Assembly: GCA_015680685.1 (NCBI GenBank)
Contig: MNCI01015933.1
Coordinates: 521,057-585,056, forward strand
DNA from: Gnetum montanum
Lineage: Eukaryota > Streptophyta > Gnetopsida > Gnetales > Gnetaceae
DNA: 64,000 nt
Direction: 5' to 3'
The position numbers were made by a program, and so were the translations under genes. Positions 23,629-32,859 of the stretch are shown here, piece by piece (position 1 is the stretch's first letter; every line of letters begins with the position of its first letter). The notes under the pieces are model-generated. The model made no database searches. It had not been told where the DNA came from and saw only the letters and a list, made by a program, of their open reading frames with translations.

Positions 23629-23706
23629 TCTTTATTTTGAAATCATTCTGACTTGAATTTATACGTGAATTGTAAATTGAAAATTTTGAGTTGTATTGAA
23701 CAGATG

Positions 23707-23712
23707 AATAAA
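23707..23712 (+). terminator. AATAAA poly(A)-type signal of the antisense gene
   Basis: AATAAA lies 79 bp after the last stop codon (TAA at 23626-23628), a normal distance for a plant near-upstream element. It is on the strand of the antisense gene, opposite to the retroelement. Confidence 0.4.
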
Positions 23713-24000
23713 ATCAGTTAACTCTTGTAATTGTACATCATTACATGTATATATATATTTTTGCATATATTTTTTTGTTGTGGATTTTGGGTTTAAATGT
23801 AAACACGACGCGACAATGTAAAATATTTTGGTTTGTTTTTGTAGTTTAAGTGTAGTGCACGAATGTAATTATAAGGAATGTAATTATAAGTGAAGGACAA
23901 TTGCAAAAATTGCTATTGACAACACGACAATGCAAGCGTAAATTCGAACAATAAACTAGAATTTGGGAGAAAAACAAAGTGTAGATAGATGATCTATTTT

Positions 24001-24262
24001 AAAGCCATTTCAGGCTTCTCGCACTAATTTAAGGCCATCTCAGGCCATACGCACTAGTTTAAGGCCATTACGGGCCATACGCACAAGTTTAAGGCCATGC
24101 CGGGCCATACGCACTAGTTTAAGGTCATTTTGGGCCACTCACACTAGTTTAAGGCCATCTCGGGCTGTACGCACTAGTTTAAGGCCATTTTGGGCCATAC
24201 GCACTAATTTAAGGCCATTTCGGGCCACATGTACTAGTTTAAGGCCATTTCGGGCCATGCGT
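24001..24262. repeat. Tandem array A3, nine 30-bp units
   Basis: The 30-bp unit is TTTAAGGCCATTTCGGGCC followed by ATACGCACTAG, repeated nine times in strict register with a few substitutions per copy. The core matches array A2 at 18415-18640. There are no variable spacers of the CRISPR kind. Confidence 0.9.
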
Positions 24263-24318
24263 GAACAAGGGAGGTTTCAAATGACACGGGTGGATTTCTC
24301 TTGGTAGACCGATCATTT

Positions 24319-24415
24319 CTGATCATGGCTAGTTTTATGTCATTGCAGACATGATAGTTTAATGTCATTTCGAACTCTTTGTAGTTTAACATCATTTCGG
24401 ACAGGTTATTGTTTA
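24319..24415. repeat. Three A1-type repeat units
   Basis: TAGTTTTATGTCATTGCAGAC, TAGTTTAATGTCATTTCGAAC and TAGTTTAACATCATTTCGGAC follow each other about every 30-35 bases and resemble units of array A1 near 14450. Confidence 0.6.
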
Positions 24416-24449
24416 TTGGTTTAGTAATTTTTTGATTTTCCTCATTTTA

Positions 24450-25400
24450 ACGTTAGGAGATGCATTAGTGGGTATGATTCTATATTTTGCGTTCCCTTCG
24501 CTGATCACGTTGAATGATAATTCAGCCCAAGGGATATCTGATGGAATAGTTCCCGCATTGGTATTTTTCGGCATGTATTGTGGTTTCTGTGTCAGTTGTA
24601 ATCTCTAAGTGAGGCTGTGTGTGTACGATTTCAGGCCTGGGTGCTTTTGTTTTGGGTGGATTTTCCTTTGTGTCTAAAAGATTATCGCCTACTTGTTGTT
24701 GTTCATTTGTATCATCTTGTTTAGGCTCTTCAAGTTTAACCTCTGAGCCTTGGTCTGTATCTATGTACGATGAGATGATGGGTGTAGCGGCCTCCCCATG
24801 TATAACGATTTCGCTGCCTTCATAAGGCAGGTGAATCTCTTGGTGTATAGGGAAGAGACTGCTTTTAGTTGGGCTAGCTAGGGCCTTCCCAATATTAGGT
24901 TGAATCCTGGCATTTCATCGATTACCACGAAGTCGGCAGATGTGGGGAATTGATCCCCTGCTATGAAGTCTAAAGTCACGGTGCCTTTGACTATCACCTG
25001 GGATCCACTGAACGATTTGAAACACGTGGTGGCGGTTGGTCTGATTAGCTCTGTAAACCCCAGTTGTTCGACGATGGGATATGACACTACATTTGTAGCA
25101 GCTCCATCATCTACATGCACTCTATGTATCTTAAACTGGTTTATTTGTATTGTCATGAACATAGGGGCTATTGTTACCTCTCCTGTTTTCTGATCTACTT
25201 TGACATTGTCATTGTGGAAACTCAATGGCTTAGGAGTTGACCCTTGAGCTGAGTACATTACCACATGAATTGAAGGTTCATTTGGAGGCAAGTCCTCGCT
25301 CACTGGGATAGATGTTAACATGCGCACTAAAGCTTCGCGGTGGGTTTGAGATGTCAACACTAGGTCATATAAGCTCAGTGAAGTGTTTTTTTGTTTGAGG
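24450..25400 (-). pseudogene. Aspartic protease of the Tat-like element
   Basis: The minus-strand frame 25360-24878 is open for 160 codons. It contains QINQFKIHRVHVDDGAATNV, where DDGA replaces the usual D(S/T)GA; the catalytic first Asp is present. The C-terminal FNLILGRP follows. A stop replaces the expected Trp right after GRP, and related text (LAQLKAVSSLYTKRFTCL) continues in the same region to about 24800, with weaker continuation towards 24450. The stop suggests decay. In Ogre-type elements the protease ends one ORF and RT begins the next after an intron, which is where the insert lies here. Confidence 0.8.
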
Positions 25401-26206
25401 GCCTATGTGACCTGAGTTAGAGTTGTTACTAGATCTCTATTGTTGGGCGCATGTTTATTGGTAGTGACTTGGTCCATTGGGACCAGCAATTTTATTTCAT
25501 GCATTGTTGGCTTGTTGTTTTTACTCGGAATCGTTGATTTAGGAGTATCGTGTTTTCTGGATGATTCACCCTCATGGCCTGTGTTTGGTTTATCGTTAGG
25601 TGGTGTCATGGGTATTGCATTTAATGGGGTAGGTTTAGGAGGTCCTAAAGCTAGCTGTTGATGCTCCTTCTCCAAGCGTTCGCATGTAAGCTTATCCGCT
25701 AGGCGTTCTCATGTGTGATGTGGGGGTGTGGTTGGTTTCGGAACCTCAGGTTGCTTTGGAACCCGTACTACATATGGAGAAAGGCAGGGTTGCGATTGGA
25801 TGGTTGCATGCGGTTGAGTGTCAGGTTGGCTGGGCACCTTGATGACATAGGGGGTTGGTTTATTCAGTGTCTACGAAGTGGAGAACTGGTGGTCATTAGG
25901 ACATTCAGGTATCCTAACGACGTATGGAGTTGGCCTAGCCGAAGGTTGTACCTCCACAGTTGCGACCACAGGTGGTACTCAGACTATGTAGGGGGCAGAC
26001 CAAATAGGAGGTGTTGGTGAGTTTGCAGTAGTAGTGGCGGGAGGTATGCGCACCACATATGGTTTTTTGAGTATTGAGGTGTTACGAGTTGCTACAGCGG
26101 GGGGTACTCGGACGACATAAGGATTCTATGGGGGGCATGATGATTGAGACGTGGATGTTTGTATAGTGGAAGGGATACGCACTACAAATGGTTTATTAGG
26201 TGTTTG
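25400..26206 (-). pseudogene. Gag-protease linker with PYVVR(V/I)P repeats
   Basis: Minus-strand translation gives seven copies of a short motif about every 15-40 residues: PFVVRIP, PYVVRVP, PYVVRIP, PYIVxVP, PYVVRIP, PYVIKVP and PYVVRVP, separated by Pro/Thr/Gln-rich spacers. Example positions on the plus strand are the complements near 26170, 26115, 26055, 25990, 25920, 25845 and 25765. The part nearest the protease (25675-25403) is hydrophilic (LGPPKPTPLNAIPMTPPNDK). A few stops interrupt the frame. The repeat is not one I recognise; it could be a short linear interaction motif of the polyprotein. Confidence 0.6.
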
Positions 26207-28602
26207 CTACTCATGGTCGAAATGGATAGTGTTAATGCTAGGTGTTTCAGGTTCGTTATCAAGGTAGATTGTGTTGATCACGTACGGTGCCTCTTTGGTA
26301 TTTAGAGGATCTTTATACACACCCATGGCCTGGCTTTGTGGTTGGACCGGGTTGGCTTCATCAAAAGTGATCTGACCTCCATCGATCATTTGTTGGATAT
26401 CCTGTTTTAGGGTGAAATAGTAATCCGTGCCATGCCCATTACGTTGATGATAATCATAGAAATGGTCCATTCTAAAGCCTTTTGGTACTAAGGGCTCATC
26501 TGGCGTTGCCAAGCTTGGGTTCTGAACTAATTGATAGAACCGATCATGCCTTTGGATCGCTGTAGGGGACAACTATTTATGTGTCATCAATCCAGCCTTC
26601 AGGAGTTGGTCGAACAACTGCGATGGTTTCATGGGTAGTGGCGTGTATTGAGAGGGGTCTTTCCTCTTGAGGTTTCTCGTACGATTTGGTGTTGGGTTTT
26701 GTGATGCTGATGATTCTAGTGTAGCTGCGGGAGTGGGTTTAGCGTAATTAGAAGGGGCAACAGGCAGTTTGCTTTGTTGTCCCACATTTGCTTGTTGTGT
26801 TTCTGCTAATGTCGCTATAGTTGTTTTAACCTTCTCTTTATCTTTCTTACTATGTTGATTCTTAAAAGCTAAATATGCATGATCATGACTATTTTGTGCC
26901 TCCTCCTCTATGCTCTTGATTTGTACAAATGCTTGACTCAGATTACATGCATTAAGATAATATAGTTTGAATTTGACGAAGTCGTTGATAGCCCCTTTTA
27001 GGATTGTGAGGAGATACGTCTCTAGGATTGGCTCGTGGAGTTCGTTGAGAGCAACACTCCATCGTTGAATGAATTTTTGGATAGGTTCAAGGGGTACTTG
27101 TTTAACTTGTATGAGGCTGTCAAGTGTTGCCTTAGGCTTCAAGTTATACTTAAACCTGGTGACGAATTGATGTAATAAATCTTCCAGAGAAGATATTGAG
27201 TTTTGTGGCAAGGCCCGATACCAATCAAGTGCTCTGCCAGCAAGGGACATGGGGAACACTCGTTGAATGGCATGTGACCATGCCTGGAGCAGCACACACT
27301 CTAGTCTAAACGTTATGAGGTGAGCGTTGGGGTCCACCTCCCCGTTGTATTTGGTCAGCGTAGGCAAGGATACATCCTTGGGCAATGTTAGAGGTGGAAC
27401 GGAAGAGCTAATAAGGTCATCGTGATAGAAGTCCACTACCTTCAACTCTCCGTCGACGGCTGTCTTGAGGCGCTTGACATCGTCAGTTAGTTCCCCCATT
27501 AGTTTTTTAGCGTCAGCCCAATCTTGGGCACTAGGTGAGATAGCATGTTGGGGATGTTGTACGGTATACAGATTCGATTGTTGGACAATGGGTTGGAAGG
27601 CAGAAAGTTGTGTGGTTGGAGGCTGTACTTGCAGGATATTTATGGTGGGTGGTGCTAGAGGTGGCACATTGTAGACAAGGGGTTATTGTTGTTGTGGTTG
27701 TCCTTGAGGGATGTTAGCTGGCAGGACTGTGTGAGGCGGTAGGTTATAGTGGGGGAATTGATGCGGTTGAGCACCAATTGCTGCCCATTGGCCAGTCACG
27801 TTTTGTATAGGGGCACTTTGAGCTAGTTGAGTTACAGTGGTGAAAGGGGCTCCTTGGGTTTGGATCCGGGGAATGTAATGAGCGGAAGTAGAAGCCGGTA
27901 TCACATGTGGAATCCCGATCACCCAGGGTGGGAAGGTTACTCCTACATTATTTTGAGGAGGTTGCATTTGTAAGAATGGGGGTACTGTGGTCGTAGGAGG
28001 AATTGCGAGGGGAAGCATGTTGGCTTGAACATCGGTTGCTAGAGGGATGGGAATGAGAGTGGGTGCCTCTTGTTGGGGAACATGCGCTTGCATGATTTTG
28101 AATGGCTGGAGGGACGTAGTTTCGCCCATGAATGGGTGAAACGACGGGTTTGTATAAGTTTGTGGGCTAAGGGTGTGGTACGAATCTTCGTGCTTGTATT
28201 GAGCTGCGAAGTCATCCTCCTCTTCCAATTGAGGATTATCCACGAACTGGTCCAGGGGCTGATTCTTCAGCAGTAGGAGATGAGTGATAAGCTCGGAGTA
28301 ATGCTCTGGGAGAGGAATGATGTCATATGGTGAAGGGATGAACTCATGCCCTCCCCTGTGAAACAATTCATATTGTCTTTAACCTCCATTTTGGTTGGAT
28401 CCATGGCTAGGCCGGCTTGCATTTTCACACATACGAAATTGTATTGCTCTTGATTTATGATGTTAAATGATGGGTTCCTCCCTTACAGTTTGAGAGATCG
28501 ATGAGGCCCCACTGTGGGTTGTACGACGGGTTGTTGAGTGGCCATGGCGCCTACACTATCCATGACAGGCTTGGTTGTAGCGTTGGGGTTTGCAGTGTTC
28601 AT
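26207..28602 (-). pseudogene. Gag of the Tat-like element
   Basis: The first ATG is at 28602 (MNTANPNATTK). A Pro/Gln-rich N-terminal half is open from 28366 to 27683, ending at an in-frame TAA after GQPQQQ. The capsid-type retrotransposon gag domain follows, open 27667-26573: TLTKYNGEVDPNAHLITF, FPMSLAGRALDWYRALP, LEDLLHQFVTRFKYN and PLEPIQKFIQRW. A later stop at about 26573 separates RMDHFYDYHQRNGHGTDYYF, where Tyr replaces Cys at two positions of the usual zinc-knuckle-like CxYHxxxGHxTxxC. Gag would form the particle shell. Confidence 0.85.
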
Positions 28603-28659
28603 GATGAATAGTTGAGAATACGATACTGTGAAAGGGTATGCAACTGGTATACTTAGTAT

Positions 28660-29040
28660 GTTAGTAGCGTAAATAGAGTCTACAGCGTAAAGAGTGCAGC
28701 GTAAACGCAACAGCGTAGACAAAGTTAGCGTATAGCATAAACAGATTCTACAGCATAAAGAATGTAGCATAAATGCAACAGCATAGACAAAGTCAGCATA
28801 TAACGTAAACAGAGTCTACAGTGTAGAGCATAGACAGAGTCAGCGTACAGTGTGCGGCGTATACGTCAGCAGCATAGATAGAGTCTACAGCGTAGAGTGT
28901 TCAACGTAGATGCTGGGAATTTTGCAGACAGATTCGGCATATGATCAACAACGTAGACATTGGGAAGTTTGCAAACAGGGTCGGGGTAAACTCAGCAGCG
29001 TAGACGCTGAGAGCTCTGGAGCATAGTAAATTTTAGGCAG
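28660..29040 (-). repeat. 5' leader of the Tat-like element, AGCGTAAACAGAGTCTAC-type repeats
   Basis: Irregular repeats of AGCGTAAACAGAGTCTACA, CAGCGTAGACAAAG and AACGCAACAGCGTAGAC fill the segment between gag and the primer site. They share the GCGTA word with the LTRs and with the antisense gene region. No protein is recognised here. Confidence 0.6.
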
Positions 29041-29045
29041 TTTAG

Positions 29046-29063
29046 GCCCTCCTTCTATCGCCA
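29046..29063 (-). other. Candidate primer-binding site of the Tat-like element
   Basis: Five bases inside the 5' LTR end, the minus strand reads TGGCGATAGAAGGAGGGC. It starts with TGG as expected for pairing with a tRNA CCA end. I could not name the tRNA. Confidence 0.4.
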
Positions 29064-29068
29064 ATTTC

Positions 29069-30420
29069 TGTATCGTCAGAAATCGTTGATCTCTGGCTGA
29101 AAGGAAATAGAGACCTGGAGATCTCCGGACACGCACAGAAGACCCTACATTTGCTTGAGGGCAAGCTGGAATTAACGAAGGTAGAGTACCTTGAGTGGTC
29201 TGCACACGGATTAGGCAAGGATTTCCCCACACGTACACTGAGGTGCTATATGCTGGGTTATATGTAAACGGTGTAACAGATGTAAAATGGAACGTAAACA
29301 GCATAACTGGTGTAAACAGAGTGTAAACGTATGAGGGCGTAAACAGTAAACATGCAACAATTAATGAAAAACTGTAATAGATTTTAGGAAGAAAATGTAG
29401 CAATATTATTGCAAAATGAGAGTTACAATGCACCGGTCTAACGTAGTTGTGGCTTTGACACAAGGCGGATGAATAGCCTCGGTGGATGCAGGGATGACTA
29501 TGTGCTAGTTCAAACTGCAGGCACAGCGTAGAGGTCGTATGCTCACCATACAGGGTTGAGGTCTAACGTATAGGGTTCTCTGCTCTGGTTCTTAGCGTCT
29601 CTATTTTTCTCTCTAGTTTGCTCAAAATTGCCAACCCTAATCTAATGGAAAATCAGGTTTTCTATATAGGTTTGGACGTTTGACTTGGGTTGGGTGACAC
29701 GTGGCACGTTGACCGGGTGTGAAAGAATAAAATTTACAAGTGTACAACATGCTGGATTTACTGGGCGTATACGCTGTATCTAGTGGGCGTAGACTCTGGG
29801 CGTATATGCTGGGCAGGCAGGGCATATACGTTGTATCTGGTGGGCATAGACTCTGGGCGTATACGTTGGGCAGGCAAGGCGTATACGCTGGGTGTATAAG
29901 ATGTATATGTTCAGCGTATAGAATCCAGGATGCATGATGTTAACATATGATGATTGCTCTATTCGTGTGAGTTGATGCCTTGTAACAAATATTGCTCTGA
30001 AATGTTGTTTCCATGCCGTCTTCGGGGGTTTCATGTCAAGCGTATACATCAATCGTACATGCTGGGCGTACATGTGAGGTGTATATGCTGGGCACATACG
30101 CTGGGCGCATACGTTGTACTTGTTGGATGTATATGCTGAGACTGCATATTTGGGCGTATACGTTGTGGATGCAAACTTGGGCGTATACACTAGGCATGTG
30201 TACTTAGTGAAGATTAAGTATTTTGAGCTCCAAAGTTGCCATTTCTGATAGCAGATGTTGCCGTGGTCGTCGATGGGTCCCAGGGAACTACTCCTTATTA
30301 AGTTTGATTTTGCTTGAAATTGTCTATGGAGCCCTCAAGCTTTAGTCTTGTAGGGAAACATCATGGCTTAGCTCGATTCTTGTTGGAAAAGTACTAAGCT
30401 AAGAATTTTGTGATGTTTCA
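29069..30420 (-). repeat. 5' LTR of the Tat-like element (1352 bp)
   Basis: It is homologous to 12015-13316 from end to end. It carries a duplicated unit at about 29762-29880 (GTATCTGGTGGGCATAGACT-type text twice) that is single in the other LTR and explains the 50-bp length difference. GCGTATACGC-type palindromes are abundant at 29760-29920 and 30035-30200. Confidence 0.85.
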
Positions 30421-30499
30421 GCCCTCACCCTCACAAGCGGTTGAACATCTAAACACCGCCGTACCAAATAAGGTTTCGGGAACCCCTTCAAACAAAAAG

Positions 30500-31014
30500 A
30501 TGCACCCAGTGCACGTGGTTATGTTAACACATACCGTTACTGACTAGATTAAAGATGGCCACGTTCCCAAAAAGTTATCTAATCCTGGGGTTCCTCTAGT
30601 TTATCTTCAAGTTGCCTAAAATGAACCACATAAGGCTCTTCTTGACTCAGGTTCCAGAGTTAACTTAATCTCACAAGAACTATATAAAACTTGGAACCTG
30701 CCTCCACTCAGGAAGAGCAATATTCGCTTAGAGCTGGCTGACCAGTCCATCACTGTTCCTTTGGAACAGGTTGAGGACATTGTTACCACTGTGAGTGGTT
30801 GGTCATATCTAGCTGATTTCCTGGTGATCCAAATAAACAATGACAAAGGGGATTTCCCAATCATAATTGGAAGGGCATGGCTGAATACAATTGATGCATG
30901 CCTAGGAATCTGCAATCTTTCCCTAGAAATATCCAAGAAAAATACTTTTGGAAAAATTGAGAAGAAGAGAGTTCCATGCATCACATATAGTGACACAGGG
31001 TGTCATTGCATGTA
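30500..31014 (+). pseudogene. Gag tail and aspartic protease of copy 2
   Basis: Text from about 30515 (VVMLTHTVTD, then a stop, IKDGHVPKKLS) leads into KALLDSGSRVNLISQELYKT at about 30633, which keeps the catalytic Asp-Ser-Gly. The flap and C-terminal parts follow (ELADQSITVPLEQVEDIVTT and FPIIIGRAWLNTIDACLGIC). Of the protease copies readable in the window, this is the only family A one with an intact DSG. The frame ends at 31014. Confidence 0.8.
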
Positions 31015-31078
31015 GAAATCATGGGTAATGAGAAGTGTAACCTTGCCTGCATGCAATCGGTGTGCATAGGATATTAAT

Positions 31079-31975
31079 GTGCAAAAGTGCCTATATGCAG
31101 CAGCCATACAACAAGAAAACACCCAGTGGCCGATGGCTGACCAAGAGAAAAATTCAATAACATGCATGGAACTAGCTAAGGGAATAACTAGTGCTTACAT
31201 GGAAAGTGTAGACGTATTAGAGAAAGTCTATTGCCAACTTCTAGCCCTTAACAACGAAAAAACTAATTGGGGAAAGTTGGAGATTCTTGACAAGTTTAAA
31301 CAAAAGCCCCTAGATTTTCAGGATAACCCTGTTGTCTTGCAGGAATTTTACATCAATGCCATCATGGAGCTTGCCTCCCTTGTCCTCCAAAAACACTTCT
31401 TGGAGTTCAATGGAGTCTTCTATAAAGAGATTCGAGGCACTTCCATGGGTAGCAACTTCGCTGTTGTTTACGCTTGCCTGTTTCTGTGCCATCTAGAGAA
31501 GCATATCTTCTCTAGTTCAAGCTCTGGGCATCTTCTCTACTTCAAAAGGTACATTGATGATGCCTTTGGTATTTGGAGTGGTTCTCAAGATTCCCTCTTT
31601 GAGTTACTTGATCGGTATGGTTCCTTCTACCCTACCATCAATATCACTCCCTTTGTATCCAGCTCCTCAGCAGACATTTTGGATGTCTCCTTCTTCAAGG
31701 GTTCTAACTTTGTTAACACTAGTATTCTCTCTACCAAGTGTTTTCAAAAACCCTTAAATGCTTTTCAATACATCCCTTTCTCCTCTTGGCACCCTCGCCA
31801 TCAGAAGAAAGCCTTCATTGTTGCTGAGCTCAAACGATACCTCCTCAGAGAATCTTGCCTCGGTGATCTTCAGCAAATTCGACATCAACTTTTTCGACGA
31901 CTTCATGCTCGAGGATATCCTTCTCGCTTCTTAGCTCATTGCTTCAATCTTGTTCCCGCGTCCTCCAGACAATAA
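31079..31975 (+). pseudogene. Chimeric ORF: gypsy linker fused in frame to Penelope-like RT palm and thumb
   Basis: A single open frame of 298 codons crosses the junction at about 31314. Its first 78 codons come from the post-protease segment of family A copy 2 (EKVYCQLLALNNEKTNWGKL). The rest is Penelope-like RT: FYKEIRGTSMGSNFAVVYAC, FKRYIDDAFGIW (YIDD), TKCFQKPLNAFQYIPF and LFRRLHARGYPSRFL. It lacks the fingers and the first palm Asp, so it is not an active RT. Whether it is expressed is unknown. Confidence 0.75.
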
Positions 31976-32606
31976 CTTCTAGATCGGCTTCTTCATCACC
32001 ATAATGTCCCCAATAGGGTACGGACCCCTCTTATCTTCAAATTGGATTTTAGTCCTTCTACTAAATCCTTGAACTTGGGGGTCCTCCTAAACCCTATACT
32101 TTCTCGGGTTCGCCACCAAGATCCTAAGCTTCAAGACATTATTCCAGATGTCATTACCTGTTGGAGAAACCCTCGAAAACTTCGTTCTTTTCTTGTCAAG
32201 AATAAATTCAAGTGCAGTGGTCCCACCCCTAGCTTGGCCTGAATGAGCGGGGCACCTTCTAATTTCTAGACCATAACGGATTCTCTAATTTCTAGACCAT
32301 AATGGATTCTCTAATTTCTAGATCATAATGGATTCTCTAATTTCTAGACCATAACGGATTCCTTAATTTTAGAAGATGGGACTCTATAAATTCTCCTCCT
32401 GCACTTGTTGCTCAAATCACAAAGCATTGCTTCTGTAAACATATTGAAGAGGGGTGTGATTCCCCGAAAATGTTTTATGTAGTTGCTTTGCTTTTCCATT
32501 TGAGCTCTTTGTTTTTGTTTTGTTTTTGTCTTTCTATCTCTCTGTCTTTCCGTTTTTCTTTAGTCACACAAGATCTTTCTTAAAATTTTAAGTCCTAAAT
32601 TTTTTC
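31314..32606 (+). mobile_element. 5'-truncated Penelope-like element (upstream unit of tandem pair)
   Basis: It shares the sequence from ATTTTCAGGATAACCCTG onward with 35127-36346 of the downstream unit, at high identity. It includes the RT palm/thumb, the C-terminal tail (DIIPDVITCWRNPRKLRSFL) and the 3' UTR. It ends where the downstream unit begins, near the TTTTAAGTCCTAAATTT text. A truncated unit ahead of a full unit in the same orientation is the pseudo-LTR arrangement known for Penelope-like elements. Confidence 0.8.
32248..32358 (+). repeat. 26-bp tandem repeat, four to five copies, in the Penelope-like 3' UTR
   Basis: Unit CTCTAATTTCTAGACCATAA then TGGATT, repeated four to five times. 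The downstream unit has a single copy at about 36060-36090. Confidence 0.85.
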
Positions 32607-32859
32607 TTCTCTATCTCGTTGCCTAAAGAAAATAAGCTCTGCAGATCGGCAACCTTCTACTACTTCTTCCCAAGACCATGCCGACACTGCTAACCCTTTG
32701 CAGTGTCCTGGTAATGATCCCCCTACTAACTCCTCATGGAAAAGATCTCACACACTGGATCCTACGAAGAACGATGAGAACCTAGATTTGGGTCCGTGTC
32801 ATTCCAACCATCCAGCACACGAGTGTCCATTCCCTTACCTAGAATATTTTGATTGAGTA

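Larger units (their letters stand above)
12015..30420 (-). mobile_element. Giant Tat/Ogre-like Ty3/gypsy retrotransposon carrying an antisense gene
   Basis: Two similar direct repeats, 12015-13316 and 29069-30420, bound 15.75 kb. In element orientation (minus) the LTR starts TGAAACA and ends GGTACA or GATACA. Internal order on the minus strand is gag, a repeat-rich linker, protease, a 6-kb insert region, RT, RNase H, a second archaeal-type RNase H and integrase. The dual RNase H is diagnostic of the Tat clade (Ogre, Retand, TatII/III). A polypurine tract abuts the 3' LTR and a possible primer site the 5' LTR. The insert region carries an eight-exon gene on the plus strand. Left and right flanks differ and no target duplication is visible. 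Confidence 0.85.

Noticed and set aside
24001-24262. Regular 30-bp repeats that could suggest a CRISPR array
   Set aside because: The units are contiguous with no unique spacers, they lie inside a plant retrotransposon, and the host is a eukaryote.
25715-26020. Plus-strand open frame of 101 codons opposite the gag-protease linker
   Set aside because: The repeated PYVVR(V/I)P motif on the minus strand explains the sequence; the plus frame has no known domain.
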